DNA from: Dietzia sp. JS16-p6b
GTDB taxonomy: Bacteria > Actinomycetota > Actinomycetes > Mycobacteriales > Mycobacteriaceae
Reading direction: 5' to 3'
NCBI RefSeq assembly: GCF_003052165.1
Contig: NZ_CP024869.1
Coordinates: 3,444,001 to 3,508,000 of the forward strand
Length of the DNA: 64,000 nt
A program made the translations under genes and the position numbers. Below the pieces are notes generated by a model that was given only the letters and a program-made list of their open reading frames with translations, was not told the DNA's origin and ran no database searches. This document shows, piece after piece, positions 42,053 to 50,193 of the stretch (the stretch's first letter is position 1; the number at the start of each line of letters is the position of its first letter).

Positions 42053-43450
42053 CTAGTACGTCCCGCAGTTGCTCGGTGCGGGCTGCCCGGCGATCCGATC
42101 GGCGAGGTACTGCACGGTGCTGTTGACCTGCGTGATCATCGGGCCGACGTGATTGAGGATCATCCCCGGCAGCAGCGGCGGCGTCTCGTCCACGTCCATC
42201 TGGACGGTGGCGCCCCGTTCGCACCAGTCGCGGCCGAGCTGGAGCGATTGCGGACCGGGCACGACATCGTCGTTGGTCACCGCCAGCACCCGGACCGGTG
42301 TCGTGGGCCGGACCAGACCGATGCGCTGTAGCTCCGTGTAGTGCAGGGCGATCGGGTCCTCGCGGACGATCTCGATGGCCGGGCGACCGGTCTTGGTGAA
42401 CTCCGAGGTGTTGCGGAGCCCGTACTGCAGGACGGTGTCCACGAGGCACTGGTCGGCGACCGTGCGCAGCATCTGTTGGCCTGCGGTGTTGAGGTGCACG
42501 TCGAGACGCTGCTGCACCTCGGGATAGGCGTCGGCGAGACTGTTGAGCGCGTACCCGATCGCACCGGCGATCGCGGTGCCGTCGATCTGGTCGAGGGTGG
42601 CCACCAGATCCGCCGGCGGCGACCCCGCCGCGGTGCCGAGCAGGTTGACCTCCGGCGCATACTGCGGATGCATCTCGGCGGCGGCGGCGACCGCCGCCCC
42701 GCCCTGGGAGTAACCGGTGAACACCGTACGGGGGTTCGGCCCGGTGTCTGCCGCGGGGATCGTGGCGGCGGCGCGCGCCGCGTCGAGCACCGCGCGACCG
42801 GAGGACTCGCGATGCACGTAGGAATGGATCCCGGGGGTGCCGAGGCCCTCGTAGTCGGGTACGACGACGGCGTAGCCCCGCGCCACCAGGGCGTAGGCCT
42901 GGATGTACTCGTACCCGATCCCGGCGCTGGGCGGGTTGTCCTTCACGGTGGCGAGCGTCTGGAAGGACTTGGACGGCGCACAGTTGTCGCCCTGCCCCAT
43001 GGTGCCCGGCGCCAGCACCGCCAGGGGCCGGCTGCCCCCGCCGTTCCATCGCGCGGCCGGCTTCAGATAGGTACCGGTCACGGCGATGGGCTGACCCTTC
43101 GACCCGACGGAGCGGTACATGATGCGGTAGCCGTCGGCCGGCCAGTCCCTGGTATCGCCCGCACCGATGATCCCTCGCACGGAGGGCAGCGACACGGCCA
43201 GTCGGAAGTACTCGGACCTGATCAGGTCACCGTTGTTCGGCGGGAGTACGGCGGGCGGCTCGTAGAAGGCGGCGGCGGGGTCGTTGCTCGACCCCGTCCC
43301 GCTCGAGCCGGTCCCGCTCGAGCCGGTCCCGCTCGAGCCGATGTCGCTCGAACCCTGCGCGGACGTCGCCGGGGCGGCGAGCGTTCCGACGGCGACGAGG
43401 AAGGCGGTGGCGAGCGCTGATGCGCGTAGTGCTGTTCGACGTGGTGACAC
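42053..43450 (-). CDS. Secreted LIP-family (secretory) lipase
   Basis: A 465-residue secreted lipase. The signal peptide (about 1-33) ends TSAQ. A short Gly-Thr-Ser-rich repeat follows, and the alpha/beta hydrolase domain starts near 60. The nucleophile elbow FTGYSQGG carries Ser248; a conserved Asp and His lie in the NDDVVPG and LNHVGP segments. The family matches triacylglycerol lipases of mycobacteria and Candida LIP type. The GTG at 43450 fits the signal peptide best; an earlier GTG at 43480 is in frame. The 15-base repeat near the N-terminus may expand or contract. Confidence 0.87.
   Translation of the reverse strand: MSPRRTALRASALATAFLVAVGTLAAPATSAQGSSDIGSSGTGSSGTGSSGTGSSNDPAAAFYEPPAVLPPNNGDLIRSEYFRLAVSLPSVRGIIGAGDTRDWPADGYRIMYRSVGSKGQPIAVTGTYLKPAARWNGGGSRPLAVLAPGTMGQGDNCAPSKSFQTLATVKDNPPSAGIGYEYIQAYALVARGYAVVVPDYEGLGTPGIHSYVHRESSGRAVLDAARAAATIPAADTGPNPRTVFTGYSQGGAAVAAAAEMHPQYAPEVNLLGTAAGSPPADLVATLDQIDGTAIAGAIGYALNSLADAYPEVQQRLDVHLNTAGQQMLRTVADQCLVDTVLQYGLRNTSEFTKTGRPAIEIVREDPIALHYTELQRIGLVRPTTPVRVLAVTNDDVVPGPQSLQLGRDWCERGATVQMDVDETPPLLPGMILNHVGPMITQVNSTVQYLADRIAGQPAPSNCGTY
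43301..43345 (-). repeat. 15-bp tandem repeat within the lipase gene
   Basis: Three units of GCTCGAGCCGGTCCC (the third degenerate) at 43301, 43316 and 43331 encode the Gly-Thr-Gly-Ser-Ser repeats just after the lipase signal peptide. It is an in-frame variable-number repeat candidate. Confidence 0.7.
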
Positions 43451-43591
43451 GGGACCCCCGTAAGGTGTGATGCGGATCACTTACGGGTCGGGAGTCTAGA
43501 ATCCTGAGAGCGGGCTGTGGTGGCCCTCCTCCTTAGATAGGCAAAGAATAGGTACGAGCTGAGAGAGCGGGGCGCCTGTCCGGTGTGGACC

Positions 43592-44386
43592 TCACTCCGG
43601 TGTCCGAGTGTCTGATGCCTCGCCCTCGACCGTCAGCGTGTCCCCGGCCTCCACCCCGGCCGCCCGCGAGGTGTCCTTCAGCGCCACCCCGGACGCGCCG
43701 AGTTCCCGGGCCCCCGCGATGAGCCGCGCGACGATGTGCGCGGATCGGGCGTAGTCCAACCCGTCAGGCGGGTGGATGTTGGAGATGCAGTTGCGCCCGG
43801 AGTCGGGGGTTCCCGGCGAGGGAAGGTGGGTCAGGTAGATCCCCAGACTGTCGGCGACCGACAATCCTGGCCGCTCGCCGATGATCACCGCGATCGTGCG
43901 GGCGCCCATGGCGCGGGCGAGATGATCGCCCAGTGCCACCCGGGCCTCGGTCGCGATCACCGGCGGGGCGAGAGAGTACAGCTCGGCCAGCTCGGACACC
44001 ATCGCGCCGAGGAGCCCGGCGCCGTGGTCCATCAGCGCACGTGGGGACAGGCCGTCGGCCAGGACGAAGCCCACGTCGAACTCCCCCTCGGGGATCGAGG
44101 ACACATCCCGCGGCACCCTGCCCAGATCCGGCCGTCGCAGGTATTCCCCACGCGAGGAGGCCCGCGAGGTGACCACGGCCGGCTCCCCGATACCGATCTC
44201 CCGCACCTGCGCGGCCAGCGCCCCGACATCCAGCGGCATGTGCACGGCGTCCCGCGCGGCGGCGTGGGCGGACCGGAACTCCAGAACCCGGCGGGTGGGG
44301 AGCGAGTCTCCGGTGCGGCCCAGCCCGATACGTGCCCGGGTACTGCGGCGCAGTTCGTCCCAGAAGGAGGGCTCGATCCCGCTCAT
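43592..44386 (-). CDS. eutC: Ethanolamine ammonia-lyase small subunit
   Basis: A 264-residue EutC. The family's LGRTGDSLPTRRVLEFRSAHAAARDAVH opening and the adenosylcobalamin-binding VIIGERPGLSVADSLGIYLT segment are seen; only short blocks are quoted here. The C-terminal part has GRNCISNIHPPDGLDY. With EutB it forms the B12-dependent enzyme that splits ethanolamine into acetaldehyde and ammonia. The ATG at 44386 overlaps the eutB stop by four bases (ATGA). No microcompartment shell genes are present. Confidence 0.93.
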   Translation of the reverse strand: MSGIEPSFWDELRRSTRARIGLGRTGDSLPTRRVLEFRSAHAAARDAVHMPLDVGALAAQVREIGIGEPAVVTSRASSRGEYLRRPDLGRVPRDVSSIPEGEFDVGFVLADGLSPRALMDHGAGLLGAMVSELAELYSLAPPVIATEARVALGDHLARAMGARTIAVIIGERPGLSVADSLGIYLTHLPSPGTPDSGRNCISNIHPPDGLDYARSAHIVARLIAGARELGASGVALKDTSRAAGVEAGDTLTVEGEASDTRTPE

Positions 44387-45795
44387 CTCGTCCCCGTCAG
44401 GGCGCGGAGCGGAGACCCGGTGGCGTCGATGTCCAGAATCCGTCCCCGCGCGTCGACCATGCCCAGACGGTCGAGCCATTCCGCGAACTCGGGGGCCGGG
44501 GTCAGCCCCAGCACCTGCCTGACATACAACACGTCGTGGAAGCTCAGGCTCTGGTATCCCAACATCACGTCATCGGCGCCGGGCACCGCGATGACGAAGG
44601 CGGCGCCCGCCGCACCGAGCAGTGTGAGCAGGCTGTCCATGTCGTCCTGGTCGGCCTCGGCGTGATTGGTGTAGCAGACGTCCACACCCATCGGCAGACC
44701 GAGGAGCTTGCCGCAGAAGTGGTCCTCGAGCCCTGCGCGGATGATCTGTTTGCCGTCGTAGAGATACTCGGGACCGATGAACCCCACGACCGTGTTGACC
44801 AGCAGCGGATCGAGGTCACGGCACACCGCGTAGGCCCTGGCCTCGAGGGTCTGCTGGTCCACGGGCCGGCCTCCCGTCCCCAGGTGTGCGCCCGCGCTCA
44901 ACGCCGAGCCCTGCCCGGTCTCCAGGTACATCACGTTGTCGCCCACGGTCCCGCGGTGCAGCGAGCGGCCCGCCTCATTGGCCTCGCGCAGCAGCGCGAG
45001 GTCCACCCCGAAGCCTGAATTGGCGCCCTCCGTGCCGGCGACGGACTGGAAGACCAGATCCACCGGCGCCCCCTGTTCGATGAGTTCCATCGTCGTGGTG
45101 ACGTGTGACAGGACGCAGGACTGCGCGGGGATCTCGAAGCGCTGGCGTATCTCGTCGAGCAGATGCAGCAGGTCCGAGGTGGCGTGCGGGGAGTCCGTCG
45201 CCGGATTGACGCCGATCACCGCGTCGCCGGAGCCCAGGAGCAGACCGTCGAGGGTGGCCGCGGCGATGCCCCTCGGGTCGTCGGTCGGATGATTGGGCTG
45301 CAGGCGCGTCGCCAGGGTGCCCGGCAGGCCCACGGTGGTCCGGAACGCCGAGGTCACCCGGACCGCGCGGGCCACGGCGATCAGGTCCTGGTTGCGCATC
45401 AGCTTGCTCACCGCCGCCACCATCTCCGGGGTCAGCCCCGCCGCCACGGAGGCCAGCGTCGCGGCCGCCCCGGCAGAGGCCGAGACCTCGAGGAGCCAGT
45501 CGCGTAGGCCACCCACGGTGAGGTGGGCCACCGGTGCGAACGCGGCGCGATCATGCGAGTCGACGATGAGACGGGTGACCTCATCGGTCTCGTACGGCAC
45601 GAGCAGGTCCTCGAGGAAGGTCTCGAGCGGGACCTCGGCGAGCGCCCACTGCGCGGCGGCGCGTTCGGCGTCGGACGACGCCGCGCACCCGGCCAACTCG
45701 TCACCCGATCTCCGCGCAGACGCCTTGGCCATCAGGTCCACGAGGCCGTCGAACCGAAAGGTCGTTCCCGAGACCTGCTGGGTGTACTTACTCAT
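44383..45795 (-). CDS. eutB: Ethanolamine ammonia-lyase large subunit
   Basis: A 470-residue EutB with blocks expected of the TIM-barrel catalytic subunit: GLTPEMVAAVSKLMRNQDL, NPATDSPHATSDLLHLLDEI, LVFQSVAGTEGANSGFGVDL and FIGPEYLYDGKQIIRAGLED. It holds adenosylcobalamin and the ethanolamine site. It lies six bases after the permease gene and overlaps eutC, so the three form one operon. No acetaldehyde dehydrogenase is in the window; that step is presumably encoded elsewhere. Confidence 0.95.
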   Translation of the reverse strand: MSKYTQQVSGTTFRFDGLVDLMAKASARRSGDELAGCAASSDAERAAAQWALAEVPLETFLEDLLVPYETDEVTRLIVDSHDRAAFAPVAHLTVGGLRDWLLEVSASAGAAATLASVAAGLTPEMVAAVSKLMRNQDLIAVARAVRVTSAFRTTVGLPGTLATRLQPNHPTDDPRGIAAATLDGLLLGSGDAVIGVNPATDSPHATSDLLHLLDEIRQRFEIPAQSCVLSHVTTTMELIEQGAPVDLVFQSVAGTEGANSGFGVDLALLREANEAGRSLHRGTVGDNVMYLETGQGSALSAGAHLGTGGRPVDQQTLEARAYAVCRDLDPLLVNTVVGFIGPEYLYDGKQIIRAGLEDHFCGKLLGLPMGVDVCYTNHAEADQDDMDSLLTLLGAAGAAFVIAVPGADDVMLGYQSLSFHDVLYVRQVLGLTPAPEFAEWLDRLGMVDARGRILDIDATGSPLRALTGTR

Positions 45796-45801
45796 CGGGG
45801 C

Positions 45802-47241
45802 TCATTCGAGTTCTGCTTCCGCTCGGGCCAGTGCGGCGAACTCCTCGTCCGGGGAGTTGGCGACGAGGTGGTGGCGACTGTGGATACCGAAGTACAGCAT
45901 GAACGCACCGAACACCACCAGGCAGCAGAGCGCGGCCGTGCTGTTGACGAGGAACGTGGCCACCACGGCCAACGCGGCCACGACAAGGGCGAACCCTGTG
46001 GTCACGACGCCGCCAGGGGTCCGGTAGGGGCGCTCCATGTCCGGCTCCCTTCGGCGCAGCACGATGTGACTGACCATCATCAGGACGTAGCTGAGCGCAG
46101 CACCGAACACCGCCATGTTGAGGAGCATGTCGCCCTGGCCGGTGAGGGAGAGCAGGAACCCGAGTACTCCCGGGACGACGAGGGCCAGGGTCGGCGCCCT
46201 GCGCGAATTGGTGACGGACAGCGCCCTGGGCAGGTAGCCGGCCCGGGAGAGGGCGAACAACTGACGGGAGTAGGCGTAGATGATGGAGAAGAAGCTGGCG
46301 ACGAGACCGGCGAGCCCGATGTAGTTGACCAGCTTCGCGGCCGACCCGTCGCCGAGCGCCTCGACAAGTGGGTTTCCGGAGGACTGGATGGCATCCGCGC
46401 CGCCGGCACCGGTGGCCAGGACCAGGACGGTGGTCGCGGTGACGAGCAGAACCCCCATCCCCGCGATGATGCCGCGGGGAACGTTGCGGGCCGGATCCTT
46501 GGCCTCCTCGGCGGCCAGCGGCACACCCTCGATGGCGAGGAAGAACCAGATCGCGAACGGCACGGCGGCCCAGATGCCGAGGAATCCGAACGGCAGGAAG
46601 TCCGAGGCACCGGCGGCGTCGGTGGGAGCGATGTTGGTGAGGTTCGACGCCTCGAACTGGCCCGCGGCCGCCACGGCGAAGACGACGAGGCCGACCAGAG
46701 CAATGGCGGTGATGACGAACATGACCTTGAGGGCCTCACCGACTCCGGCGAGGTGGATGCCGATGAACACCGCGTACACCGCGAGGTAGACCCACCACCC
46801 GTCGGTGATGCCGAACAACTCAAGGGATTCGACGTACGCGCCGATGAACGTCGCTATGGCGGCGGGCGCGATGGCGTACTCGATGAGGATGGCGGTCCCG
46901 GTGGCGAACCCTCCCCACGGCCCCAGGGCGCGCCGCGCGAAGGTGTAGCCACCGCCCGCGGCCGGGAGCGCCGAGGACATCTCGGCCATGCCGAGCACCA
47001 TGGCCAGGTACATGCCGGCGATGATCACCGCGGCGATGAGCAGGCCACCGAAGCCGCCCTGTTCCAGGCCGAAGTTCCACCCCGAGTAGTCGCCCGAGAT
47101 CACGTAGCTGACGCCGAGACCCGCGAGCAGCACCCACCCGGCGGTGCCCTTTTTCAACTGGCGCCTGGCCAGGTAGTCACCGCTCTCGAGGTGAGATCGC
47201 GTTCCGTCATGGTGGCTACTGTGGGTGTCTGCGATGGACAT
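45802..47241 (-). CDS. eat: Ethanolamine permease (APC family)
   Basis: A 479-residue protein with 12 hydrophobic segments. VSYVISGDYSGWNFGLEQGG in helix 1 and the SSALPAAGGGYTFARRALGP motif are characteristic of the EutP/Eat ethanolamine permeases in the amino acid-polyamine-organocation superfamily. It would import ethanolamine for eutBC. The ATG at 47241 has GAGAGG six bases upstream; the longer frame to 47301 has no signal. It is the first gene of the operon. Confidence 0.9.
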   Translation of the reverse strand: MSIADTHSSHHDGTRSHLESGDYLARRQLKKGTAGWVLLAGLGVSYVISGDYSGWNFGLEQGGFGGLLIAAVIIAGMYLAMVLGMAEMSSALPAAGGGYTFARRALGPWGGFATGTAILIEYAIAPAAIATFIGAYVESLELFGITDGWWVYLAVYAVFIGIHLAGVGEALKVMFVITAIALVGLVVFAVAAAGQFEASNLTNIAPTDAAGASDFLPFGFLGIWAAVPFAIWFFLAIEGVPLAAEEAKDPARNVPRGIIAGMGVLLVTATTVLVLATGAGGADAIQSSGNPLVEALGDGSAAKLVNYIGLAGLVASFFSIIYAYSRQLFALSRAGYLPRALSVTNSRRAPTLALVVPGVLGFLLSLTGQGDMLLNMAVFGAALSYVLMMVSHIVLRRREPDMERPYRTPGGVVTTGFALVVAALAVVATFLVNSTAALCCLVVFGAFMLYFGIHSRHHLVANSPDEEFAALARAEAELE

Positions 47242-47315
47242 GCGCGGCCTCTCTCGAAGCGGTATCGACGGATGTCGCGCGGCGGGCGCGAACCGGCTCA
47301 CCGTAGGTCCGCGGT

Positions 47316-47576
47316 GTGAGCACCGCGTCGACGCGATGTGACGACCCTGTTACGGCGGTCGGCACCGCCGACACGATGGTCTCCCCGGAGAACTCCATCC
47401 GGTACATCGACGCCGTGACGCAGCGCAGCGGTATCGGGGCCCTCGTCCTGGCGGACGGCGAGGACCACGTGTCGCTCGTGAGCGCGGATTCCGCGCACTA
47501 TCAGCAGATTCTCGACATCATCTCCGAGACGTCGGACAAGACCGTCGACGAACTCGCGCAGCACCACTCGCGCTAG
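47316..47576 (+). CDS. Small hypothetical protein
   Basis: An 86-residue frame, or 66 residues if the ATG at 47376 is used. From there codons have strongly G/C third positions and protein-like composition: NSIRYIDAVTQRSGIGALVL, then DHVSLVSADSAHYQQILDII with a C-terminal TVDELAQHHSR. It lies divergent from the ethanolamine permease and convergent (four-base overlap) with a TetR gene. No family is recognised; the length and layout could fit a small regulator or antitoxin-like protein, but nothing shows this. Confidence 0.5.
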   Translation: MSTASTRCDDPVTAVGTADTMVSPENSIRYIDAVTQRSGIGALVLADGEDHVSLVSADSAHYQQILDIISETSDKTVDELAQHHSR

Positions 47577-48232
47577 TCGCCTCGAGCCCCGCCGGCCAGC
47601 CGCTCGATCCCGTCGTGCATCAGATCGACGGCGGTGCCGAAGACGACACCGGGGTCGATCCCGCGATAGTCCGCCAGGAGCGCCGTGGTGAGCGGGTAGT
47701 CCTCGGCGGGAAGCGCCTCGATCTCCACCGCGGTGGCGGAGTCCACGGGAGCCATCATCCCCAGCGCCTCGGCCGTGGCCAGCCCGAGCACCATCGCGAA
47801 CCAACCCACCGTCACGGTCACCACCTGCGGCCGGGGGATCCCGGCACCCGCCATCGCCGCGTGCACGACCTCGGTGGTGGCGTAGTCGGCCGACCCGGTG
47901 TGGGTGAACCGCTGGAGCAACGGGAACGTCCGGGGATACGACCTGGCCAGCGCGCGGTACTGCTCGGCCAGGTGGAGCAGTGTCGACCGCCAGTGCTCCC
48001 CGGGCGCGGCGGGCCGCACCCGGGCGTCCAGCCATGACGCCATGGCCCTGGTCAGCCCCTCCTTGGACCCGAAGTGATAGGCCACCGACATCGCGTCGCA
48101 CCCCGCCGCTCGGGCCACACCGCGCAGACTGAAGGACTCCTGCCCGCCCTCCTCGAGCAGACCGACGGCCGCATTGACGATCCGCTCGGGGGACAGTCCC
48201 CTCGGCCCACGTCCGGAGTGTCGCTCGACCAT
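47573..48232 (-). CDS. TetR-family transcriptional regulator
   Basis: A 219-residue protein with an N-terminal helix-turn-helix (LSPERIVNAAVGLLEEGGQE, then VAYHFGSKEGLTRAM) and a TetR_C-type ligand domain. The ATG at 48232 is preceded by GGGGGGA. It is divergent from a GNAT gene, and an inverted repeat overlaps the GNAT -10 box, so repression of that gene is likely. Confidence 0.9.
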   Translation of the reverse strand: MVERHSGRGPRGLSPERIVNAAVGLLEEGGQESFSLRGVARAAGCDAMSVAYHFGSKEGLTRAMASWLDARVRPAAPGEHWRSTLLHLAEQYRALARSYPRTFPLLQRFTHTGSADYATTEVVHAAMAGAGIPRPQVVTVTVGWFAMVLGLATAEALGMMAPVDSATAVEIEALPAEDYPLTTALLADYRGIDPGVVFGTAVDLMHDGIERLAGGARGD

Positions 48233-48273
48233 CGGATCCCCCCACTTTCGGGCCACCGGGCCCACGCCGCCAT

Positions 48274-48289
48274 TTCTACATCGTAGAAT
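48274..48289. promoter_or_regulatory. TetR operator overlapping the GNAT promoter
   Basis: TTCTAC (48274-48279) and GTAGAA (48283-48288) form a 6-bp inverted repeat with a three-base centre. The right arm overlaps TAGAAT (48284-48289), a -10 box 24 bases before the GNAT ATG. Confidence 0.6.
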
Positions 48290-48313
48290 ACTGATGACCA
48301 GAAGGAGGGCACC

Positions 48314-48922
48314 ATGGTGGAGATCAGGACGGCGAGGCCTGCCGACGCACCGGCGACCGGGGAGATGCTCGGGGAGGCGTTCCGTGACGACCCCGCGTGG
48401 GCGCAGTTCTACCCTGACGCGACCTCACGGTCCGCACGCCTGACCGCGCACTACCGCCGTCACGTCAGTCGACACCCTGACCGGGTCGATGTGGCCGTTG
48501 ACGGCGCAGAGGTACTGGGCGCGTTGCTCTGGGAGCCGCCCCACCGCGATGCGGGCCGGTTCTCCGGGTGGGTCGGCCGCATCGCGGCGGCCCTGCGCTA
48601 CATGGTCTCACCCACCGCCCGCCGCGGACGGGCCCATACCCGCGCGGTCGAGGCCCACAGGCCGTCGGAACCGCACTGGTACTTCCATGACATCGCCGCC
48701 GGTCCCCGGGCCCGCGGGAAGGGGATCGGATCGGCGCTCCTGCGCCACCGCCTGGACCTCATCGACCGGGGCGGGCCGTATCCGGTGTTCCTCGAGGCCA
48801 CCACCTCGGGCAGTCGCCGTCTGTACGAACGGTTCGGCTTCCGCCCCGTGGGCACCGTCCCCACCGGGCCCGGGCAGGAGTCCACGACGATGATCCGCCC
48901 GGCGGGCGGCGGCGAAGCGTGA
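48314..48922 (+). CDS. GNAT-family N-acetyltransferase
   Basis: A 202-residue acetyltransferase. The acetyl-CoA-binding motif is GPRARGKGIGSALLRHRLDL (about 136-155), followed by LEATTSGSRRLYERFGF in motif B. The substrate, an amine on a small molecule or peptide, is unknown. AGGAGG lies just before the ATG. It is likely regulated by the divergent TetR protein. A decayed paralogue starts at its stop codon. Confidence 0.9.
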   Translation: MVEIRTARPADAPATGEMLGEAFRDDPAWAQFYPDATSRSARLTAHYRRHVSRHPDRVDVAVDGAEVLGALLWEPPHRDAGRFSGWVGRIAAALRYMVSPTARRGRAHTRAVEAHRPSEPHWYFHDIAAGPRARGKGIGSALLRHRLDLIDRGGPYPVFLEATTSGSRRLYERFGFRPVGTVPTGPGQESTTMIRPAGGGEA

Positions 48923-49301
48923 CCCCAGCCTGGCCGGTCCGGACGATCTCGCGACGGCCGCGGAGATCCTCGTCCGGGCGTTCGAGCACTACCCCTGGAC
49001 CCGCCACGTCATCCCCGAGGAGGGGTACGGCGAGCGCCTGCTCGCCCTGCAGGAGCTCTGTCCCGCGCACGCCCACCGACACGGGTTCGTCGCTGTCACC
49101 GGGGACCTCGACGGCGTGATCGCGCTCCTGCCACCGGATGCCCCGGACCCCGACGTGACAGCGGTCGAACAGATCGTGGCCCTGCGCGGCGACCGGATCG
49201 GGCGCCTGGAGACCTCGGACCTGCGGAACGTCACACTGTACGAACGGCACGGCTTCTCGGTCACCGGGCGCCGCGACCACCCGGACGGGCCCCCCGTCTG
49301 A
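48919..49301 (+). pseudogene. Frameshifted and internally deleted GNAT acetyltransferase
   Basis: A GTG at 48919 (GTGACCCC) starts a frame that soon loses character. The frame one base off reads SLAGPDDLATAAEILVRAFE and then HYPWTRHVIPEEGYGERLL, ending LETSDLRNVTLYERHGFSVT, typical GNAT sequence, but has no start codon of its own. A single-base loss in the C-run near 48922-48926 would explain this. In addition the acetyl-CoA-binding RGxGxG/A stretch is missing between QIVALRGDRIGR and LETSDLRN, so the protein would be short (about 127 residues) and inactive. Confidence 0.7.
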
Positions 49302-49373
49302 GCCACCGAGCTCCACCCCCGCGCGCACTGACCGTCCACCCCACCGACGCCGGGAGCGCCGGAGGGGTGGGAG

Positions 49374-49379
49374 TAGCTT
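49374..49379 (+). promoter_or_regulatory. -10 box of a probable leaderless transcript
   Basis: TAGCTT ends eight bases before the GTG at 49387, and no ribosome-binding site precedes the start. Confidence 0.45.
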
Positions 49380-49386
49380 CTACACC

Positions 49387-50058
49387 GTGACCAGGTACCG
49401 CGACCCGATCGCGCAGTGGCGCGCGGCTGTCGTGGTGCTGGCATCCGCGCTCACCGCCACCGTCGCGCACACGGCCGGGGGAGGCGGTGTGCCCGGTCCC
49501 GGCGGATGGTCCGTCGTGGCCCTGTGCCTCCTCCCCGTCGCCGCGCTCGCCCGGAGCCGGGCCGGGAGTGGCGCGCCGGGGCTGGCGCTGGCCGGGCTCC
49601 TCGGCCAGGGCGTGGGCCACCTCGCCCTGTCGCCCGTGACGCTCCCGCCCGCCACCGGACGCCCCGGGATCACGGGCCACCACTCGTCCGCGTCTGCGCA
49701 CCTCGCGGCGGGCCCTCCCGCGCACGGGTCGGGGCACGAGCTTCTCCACGGCCACGGAGTCCCGCTCCTGTCTCCCACATCCGGCTGGGCCGGCACCGCC
49801 GAATCACTGGCCCATCCGGCCCACCTGGACCCGCTCATGCTTCTCGCCCACATCGTCGGCGCGGCGCTGCCGGCGGTGCTGGTGGCCGCCGCCGAGGGAG
49901 TGCGCAGGGTGGCGGCCCGGCTCATCCTGCTGGGCCGTGACCTCGTCGCACCCGCGACCCCGTGGGCGGGAACCCCCGCCTCCGCCCGGCAGGACGCCCC
50001 GGCGCCGGTCGGGCGTCTGACCGGGCGCTCGCTACGCGGGCCACCGCTTTCCGCCTGA
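49387..50058 (+). CDS. His-rich multi-pass membrane protein
   Basis: A 223-residue protein with about four hydrophobic segments. The loop at about 90-130 is histidine-rich (GHHSSASAHL, GSGHELLHGHG), suggesting metal binding. It lies just upstream of a PepSY-type membrane protein that also carries a His-rich loop. The pair resembles loci for copper or iron handling, inferred from composition and context. The C-terminal tail is hydrophilic. Family not recognised with certainty. Confidence 0.7.
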   Translation: MTRYRDPIAQWRAAVVVLASALTATVAHTAGGGGVPGPGGWSVVALCLLPVAALARSRAGSGAPGLALAGLLGQGVGHLALSPVTLPPATGRPGITGHHSSASAHLAAGPPAHGSGHELLHGHGVPLLSPTSGWAGTAESLAHPAHLDPLMLLAHIVGAALPAVLVAAAEGVRRVAARLILLGRDLVAPATPWAGTPASARQDAPAPVGRLTGRSLRGPPLSA

Positions 50059-50073
50059 TCCCACACACCCTCC

Positions 50074-50095
50074 CCCCGGGGCCGGCGCCCCGGGG
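50074..50095 (+). terminator. GC-rich hairpin between the His-rich and PepSY genes
   Basis: A nine-base stem (CCCCGGGGC and GCCCCGGGG) with a four-base loop. No T-run follows, so it may only attenuate or stabilise the message. Confidence 0.3.
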
Positions 50096-50193
50096 CCACG
50101 CCGGTGTGCGTCCTTCTCTCATCTCGAACGGCCCCCGCGGTCGCGCGCGAGCGCACCGGCAGCACGGGGCCGTGGATCAGGAGTACCCAACCC

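Noticed and set aside
43592-47241. Ethanolamine microcompartment locus
   Set aside because: Only permease, eutB and eutC are present; there are no shell proteins, aldehyde dehydrogenase or reactivase in the window.
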